From IMG/VR virus record IMGVR_UViG_3300006086_000006, positions 1 through 64,000 of that record: 64,000 nt of DNA. One strand, written 5' to 3'. This document shows, piece after piece, positions 16,592 through 25,078 of this stretch; the stretch's first letter is position 1; every line of letters starts with the position of its first letter. The stretch is from a virus. The notes beneath the pieces were generated by a model. The model worked only from the letters and a program-made list of their open reading frames with translations. It was not told the origin of the DNA and did no database searches. The translations under genes were made by a program, and so were the position numbers.

Positions 16592-17803
16592 CTAATCAAC
16601 ACCAGATACCTCCATACTTTGTTTTTTAATGCTATCGCTTATGATTTGATACAATTCTTTCAAACTCATATTTTCAGCGATAGCACGGGCAGTGTTGTGT
16701 TCAGCTACAACTTCTTCCACAGCAGCAAGTCTAGCTAGGCTAGAATTAAAGTCTGCTGGAAACTTTTCACCGTGTATTGTGGTGAACATTCGGATTGAAG
16801 CAAAGTCTTCTTTGATTAATCGCAAAACACTGAGTGCCAAACATTGAGTGGATTTTTCCTCATACGAAGCATCAGCAGAAACATTAGCAAACTTTAAACA
16901 CTCGATCAAAGTATCGCGGAATTGTTTTACGTGATGCAATAGCACTTCTGTAGAAGGACTTTTACTAGAATGTAATTCATACTTATCGTAAATCTCTTTT
17001 GCATCGTAAGTCCAATTATAAACATTTTGGTCGATTTCCATAAGGTCGAGAATCAACTTCTTGTATGCTGGTGCTAAATCTTTACCAAACGCTGTGTTCA
17101 ATGATCTACGCAAGACATCAGCATAATCAACTTCTTTAGCTAAGCACAACATAGTTTCCGATAATGCAGGTAGTTGGAATCTATTCAGCAGTGCGTAGCC
17201 TGCATCACCAGCAGATAAAGTGCTATTGATAATACCGACGAGAGAATCACGAAATGCTTCCAACATTATCTTGCGTTCATCAATTGACATAGCAATAATA
17301 CGAAGGCCCGTATCAAACAAATAGTTACGGCACTGTGATTGTGAGCCAGATATTGGCACGACACCACGATCATCTATGTGATTATACAATATTTGTGAAA
17401 TACTACTTGGTATACCACAAATACTGAGGCGATCAGCGTAGGTGCGGAAAGTAAATGGTTTCACAAACGTCTGACTCTCGGTTACGGGTACAGATTTTGG
17501 AACATTTTTACCTGACATAAACGCTTCTGCTTCCACATCCGACAACAATCCCCAATCTTTAAATGCTTGAGCGATTTCTAATTCCAAATCAGATTGGTGG
17601 CCTTGCAAATTAAACATAGCAGGCAACGTGACAATAATGTTTTCGATACGTGTACGCAATACTTCCGCAGGCGTACGCTCTACAACACAGTCGTCCTCCA
17701 ATGTGGCAATGTTTTGCTTTATAAGAGCAGCATTGGAAATTGAAGTACGCAACGCAGGTGTTGCATTTTGTGGGATACGCAATTCTTTTACAGATTTAAG
17801 CAT
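16592..17803 (-). CDS. Hypothetical protein, helical
   Basis: 403 residues, mainly helical by composition, with no recognised catalytic motif. It is the first gene behind copy 1 of the ~105-bp promoter/leader element: AGGAG lies 8 bases before the ATG, inside the conserved leader. That makes it likely to be expressed from a host-type promoter early in infection; this is inference from the TGATATAAT box. Confidence 0.7.
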   Translation of the reverse strand: MLKSVKELRIPQNATPALRTSISNAALIKQNIATLEDDCVVERTPAEVLRTRIENIIVTLPAMFNLQGHQSDLELEIAQAFKDWGLLSDVEAEAFMSGKNVPKSVPVTESQTFVKPFTFRTYADRLSICGIPSSISQILYNHIDDRGVVPISGSQSQCRNYLFDTGLRIIAMSIDERKIMLEAFRDSLVGIINSTLSAGDAGYALLNRFQLPALSETMLCLAKEVDYADVLRRSLNTAFGKDLAPAYKKLILDLMEIDQNVYNWTYDAKEIYDKYELHSSKSPSTEVLLHHVKQFRDTLIECLKFANVSADASYEEKSTQCLALSVLRLIKEDFASIRMFTTIHGEKFPADFNSSLARLAAVEEVVAEHNTARAIAENMSLKELYQIISDSIKKQSMEVSGVD

Positions 17804-17805
17804 AT

Positions 17806-17915
17806 TTGATACTCCTGAAGTTTACAAACATTTGAATATGGATTATGAGCTATACCTACAAAGTGTAGACAGGATAGATATTTCTCTGACAACTCATTAT
17901 ATCATATTTTAAAAC
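17806..17915 (-). promoter_or_regulatory. Promoter/leader element, copy 1 of 4
   Basis: Minus-strand extended -10 TGATATAAT (TATAAT at 17896-17901), with TTGCAT 17 bases upstream as a possible -35. Then come an inverted repeat (TGAGTTGT...ATAGCTCA), the conserved ATGTTTGTAAACTT stretch and AGGAG. It drives the gene starting at 17803. Close copies lie at 23123, 27490 and 36079. Confidence 0.8.
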
Positions 17916-17927
17916 AGGATGCAACAA

Positions 17928-18551
17928 TTAAATGTTTATTTTTGGTAGTGCAGAGAATACCAAATTACTCTCACAAAATGCTTGTAATCCTGCTTCTGGA
18001 AATAAAACATTGTACAAACCAAAAGCAACATTACCAGAGCTATAATACAGGCGGATACGAGCACCGGATTCTAACAATCCTTCAATACGGTCAGATAAGA
18101 CTTCGGTATCAGGTAATTCTTCCTCCGAGTCCTCATCCCTATCATCTATAAAGGCTACTAGTATTTCAGCGTAGTCCTTTAGCACATCGTTAAAGTTGCC
18201 ATACAGCGCCATCAATTGCGCAAATGGACCTCTGCCACTAACTTGGGTAGTAACAATAAGAACGCCAATATGTTCGTAGAAAATAGTTTGAACATCGTTT
18301 TTATAAATGATGTCAAAAAGTTCATTCATAACTTGAACAAATGATTCTGCCATGGCTTCGGTAACACGACTCTTTGATTTAGATTTACGTGGTGGTTTAA
18401 CTGAACCTTCTCGCTCTGCATCACCAGAAACTATATGTAATAATTCGGCACAAGTATTCTGCAAAGAAGTTAACCCATCCGTAATCTCGGTTTGTCTATC
18501 TTCCAACCCTTTCAAACGAGCACTTATACGTTTTAAATCTTTATCTTCCAT
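17928..18551 (-). CDS. Hypothetical protein
   Basis: 207 residues from the ATG at 18551, whose A overlaps the upstream stop (TAATG). N-terminal coiled-coil-like segment (LKRISARLKGLEDRQTEITDGL), then a basic KPPRKSKSKSR patch and a mixed alpha/beta body with an acidic loop DDRDEDSEEELPD. No family recognised. Confidence 0.7.
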   Translation of the reverse strand: MEDKDLKRISARLKGLEDRQTEITDGLTSLQNTCAELLHIVSGDAEREGSVKPPRKSKSKSRVTEAMAESFVQVMNELFDIIYKNDVQTIFYEHIGVLIVTTQVSGRGPFAQLMALYGNFNDVLKDYAEILVAFIDDRDEDSEEELPDTEVLSDRIEGLLESGARIRLYYSSGNVAFGLYNVLFPEAGLQAFCESNLVFSALPKINI

Positions 18552-19297
18552 TATCGTAATCTCATAAGTTTGTTGAATTGAAAATCGGTATCGGACACAC
18601 ACTCATAACGCAATAACTTCCACACACGCATATCTGGTTCTTCTGTGTGTGAAATAAGTTCTTCGATAGGTGTATTCCAATGTTGTTGAGAAGGTACCCA
18701 CGAATTACTGAAATTCCCATCTTGTATATTGCACCACACATGAGGTAAAGAGTCATCATGTTTTCTAAGCACTTGCTCTATCGCAAGATATGCCTGTTCG
18801 GTAGGTTCGGAATTTTCTGCAACAAGGCCAGCAGATATAAGAGAGGCTTTAATCGAACGGCGCAATTCTGTCTGTTTGGATTCCTTGCGAATCATTTTCA
18901 AACCCAACTTATTTACGGTGTGTTGCTTCAAACTTTCGCTGCAATCTGTTCGCATAAACACAAACATCAAACCATTGTTAGATTGCATTATATAGTGAGT
19001 ACCTGCGGCCAGAAGAGGTCTGTAGTAATCGACAATTTGTGTATGTGTATTTGACACAAAGTATTTATCGTAAACTTGATAATGCCCATCAACTATCGTT
19101 TCAATGATTACATCCAGATCGTTGTCGTATAGATAACTAAAATCGTTTTCACCGGGTGGTTGGGCTTCGATAACAACATACCCAATATCGCGTTTATGGT
19201 GAGCATAAACAGTGTCGGGTACACGGCGTTTATACTCTTCCATAACGTGGCAAATGTACTCTAGTAAACGCTCAGGTATTTCTTTATGTGCCGTCAT
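18551..19297 (-). CDS. Hypothetical protein
   Basis: 248 residues with an AAGGAA site upstream. Mixed composition; no known domain recognised. Translationally coupled to the following gene through TAATG. Confidence 0.7.
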   Translation of the reverse strand: MTAHKEIPERLLEYICHVMEEYKRRVPDTVYAHHKRDIGYVVIEAQPPGENDFSYLYDNDLDVIIETIVDGHYQVYDKYFVSNTHTQIVDYYRPLLAAGTHYIMQSNNGLMFVFMRTDCSESLKQHTVNKLGLKMIRKESKQTELRRSIKASLISAGLVAENSEPTEQAYLAIEQVLRKHDDSLPHVWCNIQDGNFSNSWVPSQQHWNTPIEELISHTEEPDMRVWKLLRYECVSDTDFQFNKLMRLR

Positions 19298-19300
19298 ATT

Positions 19301-19627
19301 TTATTCCTTATTTTCGTATTGTGCTAAACGCTTACGCAATTCTAAACATTCAGCCTCGGATTTTTGCAAAGCGCGGGATAACCAACGGATGCGATCTTTT
19401 ACGGCTTGCATCCAAACAATAGGTGTGTGATAACCTTCTTCATCGGCCAACAGCTTGCGCATATTGAGTGGTTGATCGTAGTTTAGATACGCACCATTTG
19501 CTATTTCATCATCAGTGTATTGTCCAAGACACAGAGCGGCGCGTTCTTTATCATAGTGCCCTGCATGTGGATCTTTTTCACCATTAGCATGCCATCTTGA
19601 TGAAGGTGTTTCTATAGGTTGTTCCAT
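19301..19627 (-). CDS. Conserved small phage protein (SRWHANGE-type)
   Basis: 108 residues. SRWHANGEKDPHAGHYDKERAALC near the N-terminus and AVKDRIRWLSRALQ in a C-terminal helix are features I recognise from small uncharacterised proteins of many unrelated tailed phages, followed by a Leu/Glu coiled coil. Function is unknown in that family. AGGAG upstream; it overlaps the preceding gene by one base. Confidence 0.75.
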   Translation of the reverse strand: MEQPIETPSSRWHANGEKDPHAGHYDKERAALCLGQYTDDEIANGAYLNYDQPLNMRKLLADEEGYHTPIVWMQAVKDRIRWLSRALQKSEAECLELRKRLAQYENKE

Positions 19628-19965
19628 TATTGTTCTCCTTTAGAGGTAGGTAATTCACGAATAGCAACATGTACAAAATCACCGTTGATAATATCTGGAT
19701 CGTTAGCGCGGTCGCGTTGGGCTTGCTTACTCATTTGATCTACAACATTATTTACAAGCGGCTCCAATAAACTCATCCAATCACTAATGTTAGCATGACT
19801 TTTTGATTTTGCCGGCATATCCCACACCCACGAATCATGTACTACTGACCAGTAGCAAATGATGCCTTTCTTTTGTAACTTGCGTTTACGTTTAGCACTA
19901 ACTAGCCGTACAACCGTTTCTTTACGCAACATAGAAACGTGAACGTCATTCATTAGATGTACCAT
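19627..19965 (-). CDS. Hypothetical small basic protein
   Basis: 112 residues. Basic N-terminal half (SAKRKRKLQKKG) and a Trp-containing core (YWSVVHDSWVWDMP). GAGG upstream of the start. No family recognised. Confidence 0.65.
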   Translation of the reverse strand: MVHLMNDVHVSMLRKETVVRLVSAKRKRKLQKKGIICYWSVVHDSWVWDMPAKSKSHANISDWMSLLEPLVNNVVDQMSKQAQRDRANDPDIINGDFVHVAIRELPTSKGEQ

Positions 19966-19966
19966 A

Positions 19967-20149
19967 TTATGACCTCGTAGGAGTAGGCGTTAAACCAAAT
20001 TTGTTTTTATAATCTGCGATTTGGCTGGCGTGTTTATCTAATGCCATTTTCCACAATATCGGCTTTATTGTGCGTAGCGCATGGATACTAGATACTAGGG
20101 TATCTAGTTCAACAGTTGCAGCAGCAGCAGCAGCAGCAGAAGTATTCAT
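19967..20149 (-). CDS. Hypothetical 60-aa protein with polyalanine run
   Basis: Start at 20149 forms an ATGA overlap with the upstream stop and has GGAG upstream; an ATG 12 bases earlier is less well placed. Residues 4-11 are alanines coded by a GCA-type repeat. No family recognised. Confidence 0.6.
   Translation of the reverse strand: MNTSAAAAAAATVELDTLVSSIHALRTIKPILWKMALDKHASQIADYKNKFGLTPTPTRS
20118..20138. repeat. (GCA)7 trinucleotide tract
   Basis: Seven perfect GCA units on the plus strand, read on the minus strand as (TGC)7 in the frame that gives the polyalanine run of the small gene at 19967. A likely slippage site. Confidence 0.9.
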
Positions 20150-20436
20150 CTTACTCTCCATATACCTTTTAAGATACTGTCTCTTGTTATTCGGAGTTTT
20201 GTTTTGTGTTCTTCACACAACTTGACGACATTAGGATATTGCTTGATAGTATTAGGTATAATATCCTTTTCAACCAAGTTATACAAACAAATAACATAAC
20301 CCTCTGCAGCCTCTCGGCTAATGTAGCCGTTAGATATTGAGTTCAAAGTAATTGTCCTAGTCAACAGAACAACCAAAACGAGCAAAAGAATTACGGCGAA
20401 ACCAAATAGTACGACTATTTTATAATCAATCCACAT
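20146..20436 (-). CDS. Small membrane-anchored protein
   Basis: 96 residues from the ATG at 20436 (AGAGG upstream, 11-base overlap with the upstream gene). One strong transmembrane segment at about residues 6-28 (IVVLFGFAVILLLVLVVLL) is followed by a polar domain. The N-terminal anchor without a cleavage site suggests an inner-membrane protein. Spanin or superinfection-exclusion roles are possible, but nothing specific supports them. Confidence 0.7.
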   Translation of the reverse strand: MWIDYKIVVLFGFAVILLLVLVVLLTRTITLNSISNGYISREAAEGYVICLYNLVEKDIIPNTIKQYPNVVKLCEEHKTKLRITRDSILKGIWRVR

Positions 20437-20896
20437 GGTCAGATACCTCTGCAAGGTAGTCTGAGATAGCATACATATCTGCAACTGTTTCTTTAAACGG
20501 TGTTGGATATACGTTAGCCACACAGGTAACTGGTGAAGTGTTCGGTAACATAATATCGCAGTTATCAAACGTGGTTTCATTGCCGATGCGCGTTGCCTGC
20601 AGTTCATCAGGCAAATCGAAGAAGTCTGCCGATAGTACCACAGAATGTTTCTTTAGTTCTGCAAATACTTTCTCGCGCATTGTGTGCAAGGTTCTACCGA
20701 TAACTGCCAATCTATCACGATTGCGCTTATCATCAAACACACGATGATTCAACAAGATACGGAGAATATCTTGTTCAGACATACGCGGAGATATTGGGAA
20801 TAACACTTGTTCTGTTTTTGGTGATACAACAACTTCATAAGAAGTGTTTTGGCATGTAACAGATAACACACCGTACAAGTTTGTATATTGTCGCAT
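20426..20896 (-). CDS. Hypothetical protein
   Basis: 156 residues from the ATG at 20896 (AAGG 7 bases upstream). Alternating beta/alpha composition; no motif recognised. Overlaps the membrane-protein gene downstream. Confidence 0.7.
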   Translation of the reverse strand: MRQYTNLYGVLSVTCQNTSYEVVVSPKTEQVLFPISPRMSEQDILRILLNHRVFDDKRNRDRLAVIGRTLHTMREKVFAELKKHSVVLSADFFDLPDELQATRIGNETTFDNCDIMLPNTSPVTCVANVYPTPFKETVADMYAISDYLAEVSDHVD

Positions 20897-20906
20897 GATG
20901 TACCTT

Positions 20907-21365
20907 CTATTTGGGATAAATACCGTTAAACATGGATTGAACAATAGCAATAGTAGGTTTATCTGGCACTTTGCTATTGACGTTGTTCGTTATATACCTA
21001 GCCGTCAAAACTAGGAATGTATGCAGTTGTGCTTTAACGTCCTCGTACGGTGGTGTTTCTTCCACCAAATCGTCAGTAGTGACTGCATCATACCACTGAG
21101 GTATATTTTTCATCCACATCCAATCATAAACACGTCGCTCTTTAGCCTTAGCTTTAGTTTTGTAAACAAAGCGCGATAGAAAAGCAGAATACTCAACACA
21201 CCAATGATGGAACTCTTGTGCATTTGGCAGAGCAACCATTTTAATGGCATGGCGTAACATTTCAGGAGAGTATTCCGTACAATCATGTTCTAATTTGCTA
21301 AGGGAAAAACTCATGCTTGTAGAAACAAAGTTTTTCTTAGGACGTGTTGAAATTGTAATACGCAT
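20907..21365 (-). CDS. Hypothetical protein
   Basis: 152 residues from the ATG at 21365 (GAGG upstream). Aromatic, basic middle (KTKAKAKERRVYDWMWMKNIPQW). No family recognised. Confidence 0.7.
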   Translation of the reverse strand: MRITISTRPKKNFVSTSMSFSLSKLEHDCTEYSPEMLRHAIKMVALPNAQEFHHWCVEYSAFLSRFVYKTKAKAKERRVYDWMWMKNIPQWYDAVTTDDLVEETPPYEDVKAQLHTFLVLTARYITNNVNSKVPDKPTIAIVQSMFNGIYPK

Positions 21366-21373
21366 AACACACC

Positions 21374-21778
21374 TCAACTATAGAAGGTATAAAAATCTTG
21401 GTACTCTACTTTAATATCAGTAGGTGCTAAGATTAATACAGTGAATGATGCAAATGGTTTACCGTTAGAGAAAATACCATCACTGTGTCGTGAGCGTAAA
21501 GTGTAATCCTTGCCGTTAGTAATGGAAGTAAACACGCTATCTATCTCACAGTAAACAAAATTTAGGATTCTGTTGACAGCAGCAGGGTCGCAATTAGGCA
21601 AAGTGTTCGGTAGGTATTTTGTAACATGCTTTTTAAGGCGCTCAAACAAACTACCTTGAGTATCGCTCAACTTTATCTTAATGTTTAAGGTTAGCTTGGA
21701 AATGATAACAAAGTTCGGCACTATTGTATCATGTTCCTTTTCAGTATTCATGCCATTGAATGCAATTAATATTTTCAT
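21374..21778 (-). CDS. Hypothetical protein
   Basis: 134 residues; a predominantly beta-rich reading (FVIISKLTLNIKIKL, FASFTVLILAPTDIKV). Weak GAG-type site upstream. No family recognised. Confidence 0.65.
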   Translation of the reverse strand: MKILIAFNGMNTEKEHDTIVPNFVIISKLTLNIKIKLSDTQGSLFERLKKHVTKYLPNTLPNCDPAAVNRILNFVYCEIDSVFTSITNGKDYTLRSRHSDGIFSNGKPFASFTVLILAPTDIKVEYQDFYTFYS

Positions 21779-21781
21779 GGG

Positions 21782-22099
21782 TCACTCTATTAAGATGATT
21801 TTGAATTTACGGAAGGCTAACCACATCATAAATGTGGGGTTAAGCACCGAGGATGTTATGATGTACGGACACAGCAAGTCTTTGTTAAAGTAGTCTGCAA
21901 ACAGGCCAAAGAAATAAAACAAAAGCAAAGCATTAAGTGCCGTAAATACACAGACTGAAAGAAACTTTATATAAACAATCAAATGGAGTTTCTTTTTATC
22001 TGAGGTCGGTGAAGAATTAGCTAAAATAGCTTCTAATTCATCTTGCGGTATTCCAGAACCGTGGACCCACATTGGTATACTATCAATTTCGTTAGGCAT
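21782..22099 (-). CDS. Hypothetical membrane protein, two TM segments
   Basis: 105 residues. A polar N-terminal 37 precedes two hydrophobic stretches, about 38-66 (LIVYIKFLSVCVFTALNALLL) and 75-97 (YIITSSVLNPTFMMWLAF). AAGGAA upstream. Function unknown. Confidence 0.65.
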   Translation of the reverse strand: MPNEIDSIPMWVHGSGIPQDELEAILANSSPTSDKKKLHLIVYIKFLSVCVFTALNALLLFYFFGLFADYFNKDLLCPYIITSSVLNPTFMMWLAFRKFKIILIE

Positions 22100-22289
22100 T
22101 TTTATTTCCTTTTAACGATTCACAATACAATTCCTTAGCCGCAGATTCTATGGCATTATAATCATCTGCAATATGGAAACCTTTTTGTATCAAAACTTCT
22201 CGTACGGTATAATCACAAACTTTAACGCTTTCAGAATACACTGCAACATGCGCAGTGCGTAAATCTAAATGAACAGTTATATCAGCCAT
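22092..22289 (-). CDS. Hypothetical 65-aa protein
   Basis: Overlaps the next gene by 8 bases; weak AAAGA-type site upstream. Mixed composition, no motif recognised. Confidence 0.55.
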   Translation of the reverse strand: MADITVHLDLRTAHVAVYSESVKVCDYTVREVLIQKGFHIADDYNAIESAAKELYCESLKGNKNA

Positions 22290-22323
22290 TATAAAATCTT
22301 TGTACTATGAAAAGACTTTATTG

Positions 22324-22710
22324 TTAGTGAATTGTTGTACTGGAATCTACAAACGATTTATTTTTGAATCGTGTTGGTTCCTCGCGCACGTTCTTAATTG
22401 CAACAGCTTTATTACCAGAAGTCGCTTTCAACATTTTAATAACGGCTGGAGCATACACGTTTTCAAACCAATCACTGTCAACAGACACGTCATCAGGAGC
22501 ATCTACCAATGCAGCACGTATAGTAGTAACAAATTCTACGGCAGCTTCTGGTAACATATTTTGTTCTACAATACCTAACACCAATTCATCATCAGTATTT
22601 TCCTCAAAGTCGGCAGGAGAAGGCGCAGCAAATGTGCGTATAGAAGATATACTGTCTCTTTCTATAGCGCGTAGCAATTGGCATGCGGGGCAATTACAAT
22701 CGTCGGTCAT
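22324..22710 (-). CDS. Hypothetical acidic protein with N-terminal CxCxxC
   Basis: 128 residues. DCNCPACQ at the N-terminus could hold a metal or a redox centre; the rest is acidic and helical. AAGGAG upstream. No family recognised. Confidence 0.65.
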   Translation of the reverse strand: MTDDCNCPACQLLRAIERDSISSIRTFAAPSPADFEENTDDELVLGIVEQNMLPEAAVEFVTTIRAALVDAPDDVSVDSDWFENVYAPAVIKMLKATSGNKAVAIKNVREEPTRFKNKSFVDSSTTIH

Positions 22711-22722
22711 GGTAGTTTCTCC

Positions 22723-23118
22723 TTATTTTATTTCTGAGAATATAACGCCAGTATTGTGCGTTATAGCGGTTGATAATACGGATTGAATGGCAGTGCCAAT
22801 AACTACTTTAGTATTTGGGCGCATGATAGTGTGACGCTTACCCGGAATAGATTCCAGAAGCAGTTGTGCGACTACAGGAGATATATCATAGAACAGTTCA
22901 CGCGCTTTCGTGCTGTTCAAACTTTCTTTGAATACACCGCCTAGATGCTCCGTATTCGGAGAGTGGAATAAGGCTAAACGGCGCACGTTCAAATAATTGC
23001 GAACATGCGGTAATGCGTATTCAATGAACTGGCACAAATCATTCGCGTCCAGTTTTACGTCAAAGTGTACGTGTTCACCATCTGGTTTATTAATACGCAA
23101 CTTTACAAATTTACACAT
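22723..23118 (-). CDS. Hypothetical protein behind leader copy 2
   Basis: 131 residues from the ATG at 23118, preceded by the AGGAG of leader copy 2. Two beta-alpha halves with basic residues (KLRINKPDGEHVHFDVKL). No family recognised. As first gene behind a host-type promoter it is a candidate early gene. Confidence 0.7.
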   Translation of the reverse strand: MCKFVKLRINKPDGEHVHFDVKLDANDLCQFIEYALPHVRNYLNVRRLALFHSPNTEHLGGVFKESLNSTKARELFYDISPVVAQLLLESIPGKRHTIMRPNTKVVIGTAIQSVLSTAITHNTGVIFSEIK

Positions 23119-23122
23119 GATT

Positions 23123-23230
23123 GAACTCCTGAAGTTTACAAACATTTTAATATGTATTAAAAGCTATACCTGCAAAATTTATGAACAGGATGTTTCGCAG
23201 GTATAGCTCATTATATCACATTTTGAAAAC
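23123..23230 (-). promoter_or_regulatory. Promoter/leader element, copy 2 of 4
   Basis: Minus-strand TGATATAAT (-10 TATAAT at 23210-23215; TTGTTT 16 bases upstream). The inverted repeat is perfect here: AGCTATACCTGC (23162-23173) with GCAGGTATAGCT (23197-23208). The loop carries AACAGGATGTT. ATGTTTGTAAACTT and AGGAG follow, leading into the gene at 23118. Confidence 0.82.
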
Positions 23231-23240
23231 AAAACAAAGT

Positions 23241-23552
23241 TTAATTTTTAACGCACGATAAGGATTTATTCATATCACTATCAACGTAGTGGCAAGTAAA
23301 ACCAGTTGGCAATGTTATTTCATGTATAGTGTGATTGTTATACACGAACTCTGTGGCAGATACTTCCTTGTCATCCAATTCATAATGCCTAATATCGTTA
23401 TGCGTTATTGGTACATGCTGTGCAGGAGGTGCAGTTGGATGTGCCTGTTGTTGCTCATTTGTAACTAGTTGATCGTTCCCATGTACTGTGGTGTATATTT
23501 TGAATAGTAGGAATGCTACAATCAAAAACATCATAAGGGACAGTGTTCGCAT
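23241..23552 (-). CDS. Hypothetical protein with N-terminal signal anchor
   Basis: 103 residues. Hydrophobic residues 4-20 (LSLMMFLIVAFLLFKIY) act as a signal anchor or signal peptide, followed by a polar His/Gln-rich domain with two Cys near the C-terminus. It would face the periplasm. GAGGAG upstream. Function unknown. Confidence 0.65.
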   Translation of the reverse strand: MRTLSLMMFLIVAFLLFKIYTTVHGNDQLVTNEQQQAHPTAPPAQHVPITHNDIRHYELDDKEVSATEFVYNNHTIHEITLPTGFTCHYVDSDMNKSLSCVKN

Positions 23553-23554
23553 AA

Positions 23555-24289
23555 CTACTCCTCTAATTCAATGGCAGCACTAAGCATCTTACGCAATTTC
23601 TTTAAGTGCTTAGTATCTATGGATACGCCTTTTGGGCTCGGTGCAAATTCAGTCATCTGCTTTGTTTTGTACCATGCGCGGATATCCAATTTCTTAGCAC
23701 CATCCACTGTATTTATACGCACACTGATTTGCGTGGCATCAGATACAGGTATAGTTCCTAGTTCAACAACATCAGGCGTAAACGATTTCTTGCCTGAATC
23801 TTTTTCTTTCTTTGCAGGAGTAGATTTAGATTGAGCAACAGCAACAGTTTTCTTGCTATTAGCTTTCTTGCTATCGTGTTGCACATAACTGGGCAATGTA
23901 TCTAAATCTTTACCTGTAACGAGGTTATAAAACTCTCGACTTGGAATAACACCATCAGCAATATACTGACGATAATCATTCGGCCACGTACAACCTTTGT
24001 ACAACAATGCTCCACCAATAACGTCATCAGATTCTTCCCACCGATGAACATTAGGCTTTTTAGTCTTTACTGCTTTGGCTTTCTTTGAAACATCATCTAA
24101 CTTACGCAAGAACGCTTTGCGATTGTAACCTTCAGGTTTCGCAGTTATTACTGGGAATGGCAGACCGCTTTCATCTTTTAGCAGACATTCACGCCATTGT
24201 CCAAATACGTTAGATTCCCAATAACAACCAGTGTTTAGCTTTTTGAAAGCAACATCACCTGTGAATTGTTTTGTACTTAATTGTTTCAT
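23555..24289 (-). CDS. PC4/p15-like ssDNA-binding protein
   Basis: 244 residues. The C-terminal ~60 (ISVRINTVDGAKKLDIRAWY, then KGVSIDTKHLKKLRKML) follow the PC4/Sub1 (p15) coactivator pattern: strand, KxLDIRxYY, G-hydrophobic, then Lys-rich helix. PC4-type domains bind single-stranded or melted DNA and occur in some bacteria and phages. The N-terminal 130 contain three Trp/Cys-bearing segments of unknown fold, joined by a Lys/Ser linker. A role at transcription bubbles or replication forks is plausible. Confidence 0.65.
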   Translation of the reverse strand: MKQLSTKQFTGDVAFKKLNTGCYWESNVFGQWRECLLKDESGLPFPVITAKPEGYNRKAFLRKLDDVSKKAKAVKTKKPNVHRWEESDDVIGGALLYKGCTWPNDYRQYIADGVIPSREFYNLVTGKDLDTLPSYVQHDSKKANSKKTVAVAQSKSTPAKKEKDSGKKSFTPDVVELGTIPVSDATQISVRINTVDGAKKLDIRAWYKTKQMTEFAPSPKGVSIDTKHLKKLRKMLSAAIELEE

Positions 24290-24296
24290 AGTAACC

Positions 24297-24674
24297 TCAA
24301 ACTGAGTATATGCGTAAAGCTATCATAATAGTATGCGCATCAACTTTGCGGCTTATAACTGTCATGCGTTTATTTTTGTACTGCAACCTGTGTATAACAT
24401 CACACATTTGGGTGAAGCCTGCGAATCCAAGATATTTGGGAATAACATCCCCAAAATGTTCTGTCATATCATAACAAAAGCGCAAACAGTATGTGTGTAA
24501 TCTGCTATCACGGGGTGGTTCACAAACAACATGAAAAGGCATACTCTGTATGACCATTTCCAAATCTTCATTAGAATCATACTGCAACATTTTAGCAAAT
24601 AAAGATAAGTTGACCTTTTGCTGGCGCGTGACTGGAACCATTACGGCTGTAGTAGATTGTAAGGCAATTTTCAT
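24297..24674 (-). CDS. Hypothetical protein
   Basis: 125 residues from the ATG at 24674 (AGAGG upstream, 1 base after the upstream stop region). Possible helical bundle; no family recognised. Confidence 0.65.
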   Translation of the reverse strand: MKIALQSTTAVMVPVTRQQKVNLSLFAKMLQYDSNEDLEMVIQSMPFHVVCEPPRDSRLHTYCLRFCYDMTEHFGDVIPKYLGFAGFTQMCDVIHRLQYKNKRMTVISRKVDAHTIMIALRIYSV

Positions 24675-24675
24675 T

Positions 24676-25071
24676 TTATTCACCTCTCGCTTTTAGAGAT
24701 TGTGCGAGGTCTAGTTGTGCGTCTACTTCTCGCATAACAGAATCGCGCAATATGCAAAAGCTCTTTGTCTCTTCCAAGTCCAAACGAATACGCATATTCT
24801 CAATGTTTGTAGTAACATCGGCCTTGTACATCAAAATGATTTCTTTGGAGATTTCATTCCAATCATACGTTTCCAAAACCTCTGCCGCACTTTTCTGTAA
24901 CAACATTAGAGTGGTCTCCATATTAAGGAGAACATGTGCCTTAACTTCATTTATGTGTCTACGCTCTGCACGGTACAGTATATGTGGTATAACTATTGTG
25001 GAGAATGTGAGTGCGCAAAATGCAGCGCCGGCAAAAAATAAACCAATATCGTTTAAAAGAGAAATATTCAT
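24676..25071 (-). CDS. Hypothetical membrane protein
   Basis: 131 residues from the ATG at 25071 (GAGG upstream). One TM segment at about residues 9-33 (LFFAGAAFCALTFSTIVIPHIL), then a long helical cytoplasmic part (ERRHINEVKAHVLL). Function unknown. Confidence 0.65.
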   Translation of the reverse strand: MNISLLNDIGLFFAGAAFCALTFSTIVIPHILYRAERRHINEVKAHVLLNMETTLMLLQKSAAEVLETYDWNEISKEIILMYKADVTTNIENMRIRLDLEETKSFCILRDSVMREVDAQLDLAQSLKARGE

Positions 25072-25078
25072 AATAACC

